The translations under genes and the position numbers were made by a program. 64,000 nucleotides of DNA, from contig OX344762.1 of NCBI GenBank assembly GCA_947034895.1, forward strand, positions 73,154,981 through 73,218,980. Reading direction: 5' to 3'. The stretch comes from Rhytidiadelphus loreus (taxonomy: Eukaryota; Streptophyta; Bryopsida; Hypnales; Hylocomiaceae). Below the pieces are notes generated by a model, which saw nothing but the letters and a program-made list of their open reading frames with translations, did not search any database and had not been told where the DNA came from. Shown here in pieces: positions 35,175 to 48,100 of this stretch. Position 1 is the stretch's first letter. Each line of letters starts with the position of its first letter.

Positions 35175-38100
35175 AAATGATGTAGTAGCTTTTTGGAGAA
35201 AGCGAGATAATCAAGCAGTCAGTCTCCTTTGCTCAGCCATAGACGAGAGTGACTCAAGAACATCACTAGTTGTGTCACATCCAAACAAATTTGGGATAAA
35301 CTCAAGTTGTTCCATGAGCAAAATACTTCTGATAATATTCATTCGCTTCAGCAAGACTTTTATAAATGTACAATGTTGCAAGGAGAGAGTATCGCTGATT
35401 ATATTAGCAAGCTTGATATGATCGTCCAGCAGTTGGCCTCCCGTGGAGACACCACCTTCAATGATCAGGCAGTGATCTCCAAGATCTTGTGCGACCTACC
35501 TAGTGGTTTTCATAGTATGATACCCACATGGCGCATGCAGCCAATAGCTGAGAAAACGTTAGCTAATCTAACTCTACAGCTTCTTTACACTAAGAGTATG
35601 CTCAAAAATAGAATCGATGAAGCTGTAGCTACCTCAGCAGCATATGTAGCTTCCTCAAAAAGCAAGTCAACCGAGTATACCTCCGAACAACGTTCTGCTA
35701 GGCGCAAGGAGATTAGTGATCGAAAGAAAACTAGCCCATGTTGGAAGTGTGGTGTGCTAGGTCATTGGGGTCAAGAGTGCCAAGCCACGGAGGAGCAACA
35801 AATGTCGTATCAACAAACCCAAACACGCGGTGATCAGTCTAGAAGAAGCAACAGCTACATAGCATTTATGGCAACTATTGATGAATCATTCAAACCTTCT
35901 TTCTGGTACATTGATAGCGGTTGCACTGAGCACATGACAAAGACTCAGTCATATTTTTCGACCTATCAAAATATCTCCAGAGAACAACATACTGTTGCGG
36001 GCATCGGAGGAGCTAAGCTGGTGGTGGTCGGCATTGGCGATATCAACATCAAAATTCAGCAACCCACGGGATTCAGTTACGGCATCCTCCAGGGGGTACT
36101 TCACGTTCCAACTCTTGGTCGAAATTTATTCTCATCTTATGTAGCAGCCCAAAAGAAGATTTATACGTTACACACCGATGTAGGTTGTCAAATGCTTCAG
36201 AACAATAGGGCGATCATGACTGGTGTTGTACATAACCGCATGTATAAGCTCAATATTGAGGTCATTCCCCCTACTTCTGGGGTCATTTCTTTAGTTGCTA
36301 CTTCGGCAATATCCTTCGGAGTCCCTTCTAATGTAGAAAGTACACAAACGTTAGATCTCTGGCATAAGTGTTTTGTACATCTCAGTCATACTACAATACA
36401 GCAAATGGCTTCACAAGGCAGTGTTCACGGACTAATCCTTAGCGATAAACAAAAGCCTTTCTGCCCTGGTTGTGTTTACGGGAAGCAAACTCGAGCACAT
36501 TTCCCTGTTCACGAGCATCGCCAACGTGTAGAGTCACCAGGCGATTTAGTGCATACTGATCTATGCGGCCCTATGAGTGTCCCCTCAATAGGTGGCACTC
36601 TTTACTTTGCATTATTTAAAGACGATTACTCTAGATTCAGAGTTATCGATTGCCTTAGAACCAAGCCAAAAACCCTAGCAGCCTTAAAAGGTTTGTTGGC
36701 CGGCTCAAACGTGAAACTGGCAACGACGTCAAGATTTTACAAAGCGATCGAGGTACTGAGTATACTAGTCGATCATTTGTAGAATACCTAGACAAGGAAA
36801 AAACCAAGCAAGAATTGACTACTCCCTATACGCCCGAACAAAATGGGGTCTCTGAACAAGACAATCGAACCATTGTAGAAGCAGTTAGGAGTATGCTACA
36901 GTCAACCACTATCCCTCTTCATTTTTGGGCAGAAGCAGTACACACAGTTGTTTACACATTAAACCGTACTACAACTAGAACTATCGAACCTGGACGCACG
37001 CCATTTGAACTTTGGTATAAATCCAAGCCTTCAGTCTCACACCTACGGGTTTTTGGTTTTGATGCCTATGTCCACATTCCCAAAGGTCAACGTAAAAAGT
37101 TAGCACGAAAGAGTAGGAAAGGAACTTTTCTAGGCTACTCGGCCACCAGCAAAGCCTATCGAATTTGGAACCCAGAGTTGTGACGCATCGAAGAAAGCAA
37201 GGACGTTTTGTTCGATGAAGATTTGACTATCAAAGGGAGCGTTGCAGATCAACCGGCACATGGCGATACAATCCGTGTGGATACCATCACACCAACAGTA
37301 CCTGCAATTGGACGTATTCCTTTACAAGTCCATGTCCCAGTTGTCGCTCATGCCCCAGATCCCTTCCCCGATGAACTAGTGGTGGGCGAAGCTGAACCAG
37401 CAGTGGGAGAAGTCGAACCAGTAGTAGCAGCCGAGCCAGTTGAAGTCAATGAACCAGCCGACGTGGGCAAGCCAGCACGTGCTCGAAATCCACCTTCACG
37501 ACTAGGTGATTGGATTTATCCGATCAACCGCAACTCTTACGCTTGTATCGCAACAACAGATCTTCCAACCGAGCCAGAAACTTATGAAGAAGCAATGGCA
37601 TCTCGCGAAAAAGCACAGTGGCTTGTAGCGATGAAGGAAGAGTACGATTCATTAATTGAAAACGACACCTGGTCCTTGACAAAGCTACCCGAAAAATGCA
37701 ATCTCGTTAAATGTCGATGGGTGTACAAGTTAAAGTTAGCCTTTGATGGATCAATTGATCGATATAAAGCAAGAGTGGTAGCTAAAGGCTATACACAGAG
37801 ACAAGGCATTGACTATCAAGAGACCTTTAGCCCAGTGGTTAAATTTGATTCTGTACGTTGTCTTCTCTCAGTCGCTGCAACTGAAGATCTGAATATCACA
37901 CAATTTGATGTTCGAACTGCTTACCTCAACGGAACACTTCGTGAGTGCATCTTCATGCAGCAATCGATTGGTTTTGAGAACCATTGTTCTGCACCTCAAA
38001 GGCTTGTTTGTCGATTGAACAAGGCATTGTATGGGCTACATCAAAGTGCTAGAGTCTGGAACCGCAAGTTCAACCAATTCCTTCAAGCTTACGATCTAAT

Positions 38101-38643
38101 CGTCTCGGATGCTAACTACTGTGTCTATATTAACAAGGTCAATCCAAAACTCATCCTTTGTATTTGGGTGGATGATGGGATGATTTGCAGCACCCTCAAC
38201 GATCCAATTGAAGAGATCCTCAGTTATATGGGCGGTGCTTTTCAAATTACCAAAGGACTAGCTGAGGTCTACGTTGGATTACATATCTCCCGGGACAGGG
38301 ACCGTGGACTTATCCATGTCGATCAACGCAGGTATTTAGAACGCATCCTTCGACGTTTCAGTCATGAGAATTGCCACCCAGTCACTGTTCCCTCAGATCC
38401 TAGTAGTGCTGCTCAGTTAATGCTAGCCAAATCAGAAGAACCTAGGTCCGTTTTTCCATATCGTGAATGCATCGGATGCCTGCAGTTTGCTCAGATCGGT
38501 ACTAGATTTGACATAAGCTATGCTGTTAGTAACATGTCTAGATTTAGCGAACATCCGATAGCTGCCCATGTTTCTGGTTTGAAACGCATCTTGAAGTATC
38601 TTAAAGGCACTCTAGGCCATACGATCACTTACAGACGTAACGC

Positions 38644-40646
38644 TGTCGCACTGTAAATGCGTACATAGTGTAAAAATGCATAGTAATACATTATTTCCAT
38701 AGATTTGATTTTAATAATATAAAAATAAAGATGACATCATCCTTAGTAGCTTCAAAATGACGCCTTCTCACAATGACATGAGCCATCTATATAAGAATAG
38801 GTTATCATCTTAGAATGCCACCAAACTTGAAGTAGTTTCTTTATTGTATGTTATAGATTTCAGTATGTCGAATTGGAGGGTTTTTTCTGAGTCTCAGGAT
38901 GAGGAGCCTCTACCAGAATCGGAGTTTGAGTTTTCGTTATCTCAACTACCGGCTCAACCTCTTCAACCGCTAGGTCTTTCATTATCGCACGAGCGTCCTC
39001 AAGATGAATCTGGGCCTTCTCGACCGCCAAAGCAACCCCGTGTGGAGCAGCGATGGCACGGGAACCTACAGCGTGGAGCTCGAGCACTAGTGATCCTGTT
39101 GCAGGTTGGGTGTGTTGAACCTGGTACCCAAGAAGTGACATTCGAAGGGAGTTTTGAAGGTCTTAACGACGATCAATACTACTGTATGGTCAGGCCTATT
39201 AAAGGAAGTCGCGGTCACCAATGATGGTTAGAGGGGCCGGTCAATCCCTTGACAAAGGTGGATCGTGTTGAGTTTGTTGCTACTACCATCAAGCGAATTC
39301 TCAAGTTCTTGAAGATGGAGTGAAGTTTCTTTGAAGACTTTAGTTTTTTACCTTTGAGAAAACATTTATTTTATGTTAGTTGTTTGTAGATTTCATTTTG
39401 GGTGTTGAAAATAGAGAAAGAAAAGATAGAAAGGAATTAATGAAATAGTTTTCCTTCTAGGTGAACTTGAAGTGAATTTTCTTTCTAAGATAAAGATAAA
39501 GAGATAGTTGTGGGGTCAAATAAGGGCTCAATTATTGATGTGAGAGCTTTGGGAGTGAGTTAGGGGCTGACCCCACTTGTTTGTGTGGTTAGAGTAGAGA
39601 TAAGGTGGAGAAAAAAAGGAACACTATTCATCTTCTCTCCCGTTGTGAGTTTAGAAAGGCCCGAATGTTTGAGGGCTCATTGTGTTGTGAATTTGAAGTA
39701 TTTTGAAATGAAATTTGGAGGTGTTGTGTATCATGGTGTGTAGTTTTCAAATTGATCTCACTTGCTTGATTTGGAGTTGTGAAGCAAAAGTTGTGCTAGT
39801 TTGAGTGGAGGGAGGTTTGTTGCCTTTAAAATTAAGAGGCAGAGACTTCGACCAACCATAAAAGACGGACAGGTTCTTGTTTTGCCATGAAATTTGGAGG
39901 GAGTGTAGGAAATTGTGTTAGCTTTTCATGAAGCTATCATTTGTTCTATTTGGAGTTTGTATGAGAAAGTTGTGAGTGTGGAAGCGAAGGAAGGTCTGCT
40001 GCCTTTCCCTTCTCAAGGCCGAAACTTTGGATGGCCATAGAGGTTGGACAGAGTCTTAGAATTGTATGAAATTTGGAGGAGAAGTAGATGATTGTTTTAG
40101 CTTTCCGAAAAGCTATCATTTAGTTCATTTGGAGTTATAGATCAACAAAGACACTCATCCAAAGATCAGCTTGGGAGTTGGAGTTGAAGGAGTTGGAAGA
40201 CTTGTGTGTGGCTTGTGGCTTTGTAAATTTCATTTTATTGTTGCGGGCAGTTTGGTTCACACCAATACTAGCCTCATTTGGTGTTGTGGATGCGACGAAG
40301 TGGGGTTAATTGCCCACATGGTCGAGACTTTTATGTTGTTCCCACTGGTGAGGCAAGTTTGCTGGTCACCGTGGGTTTGAAATTTAGGATCCAATCCCTC
40401 GGACGGCTCAGCTCGTGGTCTGGCCGTCCCGTTTTACACGTTCGAAGCCCGTGGTTTCTTATCACCCTACCTTAACCCTTGGCCTATTTAGAAACACAAC
40501 AGGATAGGACAACGAGTAGCAGTTTGAAGATTTGAAGACTCGAAGATTTGAAGATTCGACAAGTTACAATTTATTTCATTCCCGAGCCATTTCTAGTCGC
40601 AGCCAGAATCCTCGTGATTTCCCGAGGCAAACTCTCTCTACACGAC
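38644..40646 (+). mobile_element. 2.0-kb unclassified insertion in Copia B
   Basis: Copia A has no interruption at this point. AACGC stands on both sides (38639-38643 and 40647-40651). The element begins TGTCGCACTG and ends CACGAC; if the next A is counted it ends CGACA (TGTCG/CGACA) with a 4-bp ACGC duplication. A TATATAAG (about 38789) precedes an open frame at 38866-39224 (SNWRVFSESQDEEPLPESEF..., family unknown), possibly continuing past a stop to 39321. No LTR pair seen. Confidence 0.75.
39700..40150. repeat. degenerate ~180-bp tandem repeats in the 2.0-kb insertion
   Basis: 'atgaaatttggagg' recurs near 39709, 39888 and 40066. The last two are each followed by 'tagctttc...aagctatcattt' and 'catttggagtt'-like text. 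Three decayed units of about 180 bp. Confidence 0.7.
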
Positions 40647-41188
40647 AACGCCAACACCAATATCCTGACCGCATACTGTGATGCTAATTATGCTGCCGAC
40701 CTCAACGACCGGAAGTCTCGATCAAGCTTCATATTGCTTTTGAATGGTGGCCCAATCGCGTGGGGAAGCAGGAAACAAACTTGCACAGCACTCAGCACTA
40801 CCGAGTCTAAAAATGTAGCAGCATGTTTAGCGACCCAAGAACTAATTTGGATGCGTCGCCTTTTAAGCAGCATCCGCTCACCTCAATTGACAGCCACTCC
40901 GTTGTTTTGCGACAACCAGTCAGCCATTCGACTTGTGCAGAATCCGGTCTTTCATCAGCGATCCAAACATATTGACACAATATACCATAAAATCCGAGAT
41001 GCTAACACTGATGGACACATCGCCATTACTTATGTCTGCACTGAGCACCAACTAGCCGATCTCATGACAAAAGCTTTACCAAGGGATCGTTTTGAGCGCC
41101 TTCTAGATTTAGCAGGACTCAAGCCGCATCCCCGAGAACTGTGCTGAAGTGGGAGGAACGGTATGGTCACCACAGTGCTTAGTGGGAG

Positions 41189-41548
41189 TGTTGAATGATA
41201 ATAAGCCTTGGGTGACCAACTCAGCAGCTTTGGTACATAACGGACCATAATTAGCTGGAGTCGACTTATTCTGAAACTGCAGCATCAAGAAACACTCATG
41301 ACCAGGAGCTTCCCTCGCCCGGTACTCTGACATAAAAGGAGTGCTGTAGCTTAGTTCTCAATCTCTCAATTTGCAGTATTGCATCTGCTTTGATAGCTAA
41401 GTGCGTGCTCTGCCACTTAGTGTGTGGTAGAGAGAGATCTTTGTATGTCAGGTATATTACGTTTAATATATGCTATCTGGTTGGCTGTCTCAATTCCTGT
41501 GCATTATTGTCGCATCTTAGTATTCTTGCTGAGTTTTGTTATTTTTCA
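41189..41548 (+). repeat. 3' LTR of Copia B (360 bp)
   Basis: TGTTGAATG...TTTTTCA after the polypurine tract; same length as the LTR at 20508-20867. Confidence 0.85.
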
Positions 41549-41551
41549 TTA

Positions 41552-41563
41552 TGGTATCAGAGC
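41552..41563 (+). other. tRNA-Met primer-binding site beyond Copia B 3' LTR
   Basis: TGGTATCAGAGC, followed by leader-like sequence ('gaaccttgtaaacacttgtgtcg') that is also in Copia A's leader near 34970-35000, and then a few gag-like codons. The element continues abnormally past its 3' LTR. Confidence 0.8.
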
Positions 41564-41757
41564 GAACCTTGTAAACACTTGTGTCGTTATTTCGTCGATA
41601 GTTATTCTAACAAACGATGTAGTAGCTTCTTGGACATGAATGTAAATTATGGTCATCATGCATGTAACTAACAAACATCATTAGTGAACTATCATTATTG
41701 AACTATTAAACATGATGTTAGTTATACATGATGATCCCTTGTTTGTTACATGTGGGT

Positions 41758-42460
41758 TTCTTCATCATACAACTATGCCTGCTAGTTTTCTTCCACCTCA
41801 TAATCTTCTTCTCACAGGTGACTGATACGCAGTCCAAATTTAGCATTGAGTTGAAAACTTGGCTATAGAAGCGAAGACTCTTTCATCGCGGAGTTGCACA
41901 GTGTTCTGTTTGTAGAGTCGGTAGCTCAGAAAATGCATGTGGAAATGGTTTAGTGAGCTTGAAATCAAATTTCCGGATGGTTCTTGCAGAGGACAAGTGA
42001 ACCGAGAAGTAGTATCTTTCTTTCGAGAAAAGGTGCAAGAAGAAATTAAAGTATCTTATTGAAAAGATTCTTAACTTCTCTTCCGATTTTCAATTAACTA
42101 TCTAGATTGCATGCTGGTCAAAACTCAGTTTATTTAGGCCTTCTGATACGACAGTTCTCTTGTGTCGTTAGAGACTGTCTGAGATTGATGCAGAACCGGC
42201 ATTAAAACTGTTGGAATGAAGCTTCTTGTAACGTCCACCTTGAGAGACGACATCATCTAGCCTGGAATGACGGACTGTAAACCGTGCACACTGGAAGTGA
42301 GGAGTGGTCCTAAAACCGTAGGGAGATAGAGAATTGAGTTTCTCGATTAGTGTAAGCAACAGTGGGCTTCCATTGCTGAATGGTGTTGAAATGAGCAGAT
42401 CTCTTCGCATCCCGGAAAGCTACTCTATGATGGAGGGTTTCAACGACCGAGTCCACTACC
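41758..42460. repeat. block-1 host DNA right of the composite; partner 52055-52560
   Basis: 'cttcatcat.caactatgcctgctag' and the following roughly 500-700 bases match 52055-52560. No product recognised: the frames are broken in both copies, though one plus-strand stretch (LEIKFPDGSCRGQVNREVVS) looks coding-like. Confidence 0.75.
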
Positions 42461-43053
42461 ACTTAGATTTTTGAGATTGACATATTTCATGAGTTGAACT
42501 ATTATGTGTGGATTTTTATTGTGATTGGATTTGTGTGTTCTATGGCTATATTTTGGGCCTTAGTTTGTTATTTGAATTTGATTTTTTTATGTCATGATGT
42601 TTATTCAAAATAATCACATTTTCTTTTCACCCTAAACATCATCAAGATACATTTGCAAGTTCCTCAAATTTCATTCAAATGACTCTACATTTCTTAATAT
42701 TTAAATACCCTAAAACCCACGGTCATAGGATGGTTGACCACTTGGATTTTTCTCAAAAAGAAATTCCCGCTCACAAGTTCACATGCTAGCAACCCTGGAC
42801 CCACAAATAGTGGAAGTTCCCATGTGGATCTTCTCATGGGATGTTTCTTTGGTCTACATACCAAGTTAGAGCTTATTTCTACTAATGCTATTGTATACCA
42901 AAAAGTGATTATATTTTAAGCAAGAATCTAGATAGGATGGTTTTACAAACAATGTATAATCAAGTGCAATCATCTTAACGCTTTTGTTCTTGAAAATAAG
43001 GTGTGAAGATCTTTGCCAAAGAAATGGAGCATTTTGAATGCTTTTGTGAATGC
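42461..43053. other. left part of duplicated block 2
   Basis: From about 42795 ('gacccacaa...cccatgtggatcttctcatggg') it matches 60118 onward. No gene seen. Confidence 0.6.
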
Positions 43054-43635
43054 CCGGGGAGGACACTCCCTATGTTTTAGCAAACTACGTGCGGCGGAAA
43101 AAGTAAAACAAGTAATACACCTTAAAATTTAATTTCTTTTTCAAAAAAAAAATTATGGATAGATTTTACTACTTTATAAGTTTATGTTTTGAATTATTGG
43201 TATTTTTCTGTGCTAATAGTAATTAGTTATAAATTTTTGAAGAAAAAAGATACACTGTAAAGCTGAAAATAACTTTCACACCTCTATATTATATAAGAAA
43301 AAATATTTGAAAAATGAAAAAAAAATTATATAGAATAGCTTTCTATTGAAAGTTTATTTTGGTTGAATATTGATGAAATAGTCATCTTCATGTGAGCTCT
43401 ATAAATATTTTAGTTGGAGAACATGCCATTTTAGTTCATTTTTCAACCCTTTCTAGACAATATATCTTATGTTATTTGGAATTGAATTTTTTGTCAATAG
43501 AAACCTTTAGTCATTGTTAAACAAAGCTCAAAATTTTAGAATGAAATTATAGTTTATTCAAGGTGAATTACATGAATTACTTTTTCCACCGCCGCACGTA
43601 GGTACCCCAAATGTAGTGAGAGTGTCCTCCCCTAG
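43054..43635. mobile_element. MULE-type MITE (582 bp)
   Basis: TGTGAATGC is present on both sides (43045-43053 and 43636-43644). Ends are CCGGGGAGGACACTC and (inverted) CTAGGGGAGGACACTC, with further inverted matches ACGTGCGGCGG and AAAAAGTAA inside. Block 3 has the empty site at about 60366 ('cttttgtgaatgttatgac'). No coding capacity. Confidence 0.9.
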
Positions 43636-43644
43636 TGTGAATGC

Positions 43645-45193
43645 TATGATTCTTCTTTGTTTTAGTCATTGGACGACTATGTCTTTCACATGCATAATAT
43701 CATTCAATAATTCTCTTTTAATTAAGGTTCCTACAAAAGGGTACATTTGTGCACCTTGTGTCAACATTTTGAAAAGAAGTTCATGCAAAATGGCTTCATA
43801 GAACCAATTTGACTTTATAGAGACAATTGTTTTTACTAAGTTAATGACTTTATAAAACACTAGCTTTGGAAAGGTTTTGATGATGGTCAAATCCAAGGCC
43901 ATACTCAAACCATATATTTTGTGGAAGATTATAAGGTGACACTCTCTACAACTACCTTGTGATTGGTTGGCTCTAGATTGAAAGAGATGAAGCATTGCAA
44001 AAACACTAGCTTCATCTTCAATAAAAAGTAAGAAATCCATCATTTTCATGAAGATGACCATCTTGGCTCAAGACATCCTAGTTGAAAATCTAGCTTAAGT
44101 GCTTAACCTCTAAAGGTTCAAAGTCTTGTAATGATTTTTTACAATTTTAAATAGACTCTTCCAATGGCAAATTTTAATGTGATTTTCTACTAAAAAAAAT
44201 TTGACATGGGATAAAAACTATTGCCCTCCTGAATACATGATGATCAAATCCAAGTAGCAAGAAAATAAATAAATAAATAGAAATAAATTAATTAAAATTA
44301 GGATTTGGCATGTTGCAATTCTATTTTAGAATTATTATCAATTTAACTCTCCCATCTAGCCCCCTTGGACCTACTTCTACATGACAAATTTTGAAAATAT
44401 AAAACAATTCTCATTTAAAAAAACTTAATTTTATAGATTTTCCTCAATTCTCTTCTATAAATATTCAAAACTCAAACTCTATAATGCAAGAATTTTAAGC
44501 TAAGAGGATTCCTACTCTAAGAACTTAGTATAGTATGACAAGGTGCAAAAAACCATATTGGGCACTTGGGCACCATATTGGGCACTTGGGCTTCAACAAC
44601 AGCACAAATTACTTCTATGACTTCTAGAGATTAGAGCTAAGTAGTTCATAATACTCATTCAACACATTGGACAAAGGATATCACATGAGAAAAAAATTGT
44701 CTTCATACAAGTATGTACACCCATAATCAAAATTGCCCTAAATGTCACCCCAACATTTGGACCAAAAAGCATTACAAATTACTAAATATTTATTACACAA
44801 GATGTTCAAAATTCAAATCAAAATGTAGGAGTGGATAAGAGCTTAGTGTTGACATTTGGTGCACCTAAAAACACTAATAGGGAATTTTGTTAAAATGGCA
44901 ATATTCCATATGCCATGTTCAAGTAGCACAGTCTAAACCATCTAAAACATGTATAGATTCTAGATTACATTGTCTAAATCATCTAGGATAGGTATAGATT
45001 TTAGACTATGCGGTTTAAACTATAAAAGTGCCACAGTCGTAGAATGTTGAAGTCCAATGAAAACCTCTTTCATTGGCCATTAAGATCCAACAAAAAATAA
45101 TTTATGTTGAATAATAGCAATTCTGCTCAGTTGTAATTAGTGACACTTTGATGTGCACATACCTTAGATCTAACAAGGCAACATGGAATTGTA
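43645..45193. other. 3' flank of gene B, block 2
   Basis: Matches 60376-62340. It contains a TTAACCTCTAAAGG end-like sequence at about 44103 (a possible further TTAA element), a 20-bp tandem duplication 'accatattgggcacttgggc' near 44553-44592, and a decayed copy of the MITE at 61955 (from 44880, right end lost). No gene. Confidence 0.6.
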
Positions 45194-48100
45194 TTAGCTA
45201 GGTCCCGTTGTTCGGTTCTCAGTGACAAAGAACTCAAGATATCCAGGATAGTAACTGGAATGAACTAGGCCGCCTGTAACAATGAGACCATTCTGGAGAA
45301 AGTTTCTCATCAAGTCATCATGCAACTCTTCAATAGCTCCAGATATGCTTAGCTTCCCGTTGCCCTAATTTCAAAACATAGTTACATATGAATCAACAAC
45401 AAAATTCAAATTAAACTGTGAGTAACTCAAGTGCAAATGGTCAACAAACTATTCGTGTTGCATGAAATGCAACTATGCAAGGGCAAAACCAAAAAAAAAC
45501 CCAAAGAAAATCAGAAGAAATCGTCAAAAGGATGAGAATCAAGTCTTACTTCAGGGCATCCGCGTTCAAAAGCAACATCCAAGATTCTACGGATTTTCTT
45601 TGATTCATCTTCAGTACGAGTTCCGACATCAATGTCATCGTCCTTGTTCGATCTACGCGTCTGTACATTAAACACGCTCTTGTTCATAACATCTAACAAC
45701 ATCTAACATTTAACGCTTGAAAACAACATATTTCCAACATCGACTTGCAACCAACATCAAATTTGAAAGTATGTAACTTCCAATGACATTCATTTAGAGA
45801 CAAATCGAGATCGAGATCGCCTCTAGTATATACTGCATGCACATTCACAAACACAACCTCTCTTCCAAGGTTCGCAGCAATTACAACCTCACAAATTATG
45901 AGCATGCTAGAGAAAAAGAAAAATACTTTCCGGAGTCAAGGTCTAAGTCGTGAAATTACCAAGAACTTATATGGGCCAGGGTATTTGATTCTTGCTCGAC
46001 TGATTTTGTAGTTCATATCCGCCAAGGTGCCAACCATATGGACCAACGACTCTGATTTCAAAAGACACACAACTACTTCGGCAAAATGATAACCCTCCTC
46101 AAATTCCTTCCTTTGATGTACATGAATGTTGGATGAGCTACAAGGAGGTGTCAAATCTAGAGAATTCAGATTATGCAGACATGTATTGAAGTGGGAAAAA
46201 TTTACAGGTGCACCTCTATGAATAATTATCTTGAATCGTCCAGGACATAATCGTGTATCATGTCGAAGTTTCCATAACAAGGTGCCCATTCTTGCGCCTC
46301 CCACGTACATGACACACTTCACTCGACCCTTGCGAGTCCCACATCCTACTAAGAGAACTTGAAAATTCGTTGCAACCAAAAGTCTAGAAAGACCCTCCCA
46401 AAGGAAACCTGCACTCCCCTCAACAACAACCTCTACAATATACACACGAGTATTTCGATCAATAGATGTCCATGGAGTCTCACTAGTCCATTTCATCTTC
46501 CCTGGCAAGCTCAGAGTCTACACAATAAACACAATGTTATAATTAGTAACCTTCTATCTATCATTCCAAACAAATCAAGAACATTCTCATAAGTCTAAAA
46601 CACCACAATGCCAATAATAAATGCAAGATCAGGAATTCATGATGTTGACCTTTGTGATATTTGCAATAGACTTGTCATCCACCACCTTCCTTCCATTGCA
46701 ATCTGTCACCTCAAAATCTACAGCTCAACATGTCAATGATATATGTCAAGATACAAAAGTTTCAAAGAGCCCTCCATAAGAGTCCTCAAAGAATCCTCCC
46801 TAACCTAATGATGAAGAAACTGCAATAGAATTTGGAATTCATGTTATTAGCAATTGGCATGACAATATAAGAATACAACTCACACTGTGTAATCATGTTT
46901 GATGAAGATGAGTCATAAGCCTTCAAGACTAATAGCTCCATGTCCATCAACTTTTGCATGACTTCAAGCAAAGTCGGAGGTTGAGGATTGTTCCATTGTT
47001 CCACCTACATCCCAATTTGGTATTGTTTAACAAAAACCATTTAGCAAGTACAAAAACACTTTATTCACATTAGAAACATGTAAGAATACTTCACTTCCAT
47101 TACTCTATTAAAGTTTAATACATTTACATCAATATGAAAAGAGGATGCATTAAGTTGACCAAGCCATTGAATGTCTAACAAAACATGTCAAGTAACAAAA
47201 GAAACAATGAAGTTACAATCAATTTGTCATCACAGTGATACACCAGAGAAACCAAAACATGAATTTCAAGTATCCAACAACATATTCTAAGAGTCATAAT
47301 ATTGAGATATCATCCCAGAGACTCTACATCATTACCTCCTCAAAAGGTCAATATAAAGTAAATTCAAACCATATGACTTAGTCCAACTCGACTAAAAGTA
47401 ATCAATATGACAAAAAATTCACATACAAATCCTTAAACCCTAGAATTACAAACATTCAAAACATTGATAAACTTGAATTCAAAAAGATGTAAAAATGACC
47501 AACCTAGTAATAAATCTCTAAAAATTCAATCAACAATCTCCTATTCAAATAAAGCACTTCTAAAGTGGATAGGCTTATCACTTACATACCTTCACAATAC
47601 TTGCAACCCTTTCAGATGTGTTGTCGATGACAACACTTGCTAGATTAGGACCTCTCTTCAACTTTAGGGCCTCGCATATGTCCGAAAAGGTCAACCTCTC
47701 TAACGGGTTAGAATGCCAACAACCAACTATGATGTTTCTTACAAATTCGGGCAATTCATGTGGCAATTCCGGGCGTTGACCATTCAAAATTTGGGATATC
47801 ATATCTTCACCTCCAAGCCCATCATAGGGAATGCAACCTGTTACAATCTCATAGCAAGTCATGCCATAGCTATACACATCCGATGCATGTGTAAACCGAA
47901 CTTTTGAACTAGGCACTCTATCCTTCAATTGCTCGAGAATTTCGGGTGCTCTCCAAAAACTAGTCCCCAATACTCCCACAGAGCACTCAAAATCAGCAAC
48001 AAGTGATCCTATCCACTCCACTTGCCCAAGAGGAGCAATAAAGCTTATGTCTTTTCCAACTTCTCCCCACACAAGCACATTCGAAGCTTTCAAATCCCGA

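Larger units (their letters stand above)
35190..41147 (+). pseudogene. Copia B gag-pol, disabled
   Basis: Same domain order as in Copia A: zinc knuckle, protease DSG, integrase, RT, RNase H. Shared defects are the gag frameshift near 35255, the integrase frameshift near 36680 and TGA at 37181-37183 (from CGA by one C-to-T change). RT stays open where A has a stop (CAA near 38241). The RNase H part is split by the 2-kb insertion and resumes at 40648 with ANTNILTAYCDANYAADLN. Confidence 0.85.
35175..41563 (+). mobile_element. Copia element B, inverted copy of A
   Basis: Near-identical to Copia A but on the plus strand. Lacks the 5' LTR, leader and gag start; runs from within gag to the polypurine tract (AGTGGGAG, 41181-41188), LTR 41189-41548 and a primer-binding site (41552-41563) beyond it. 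Interrupted at 38644-40646 by another insertion. Confidence 0.85.
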
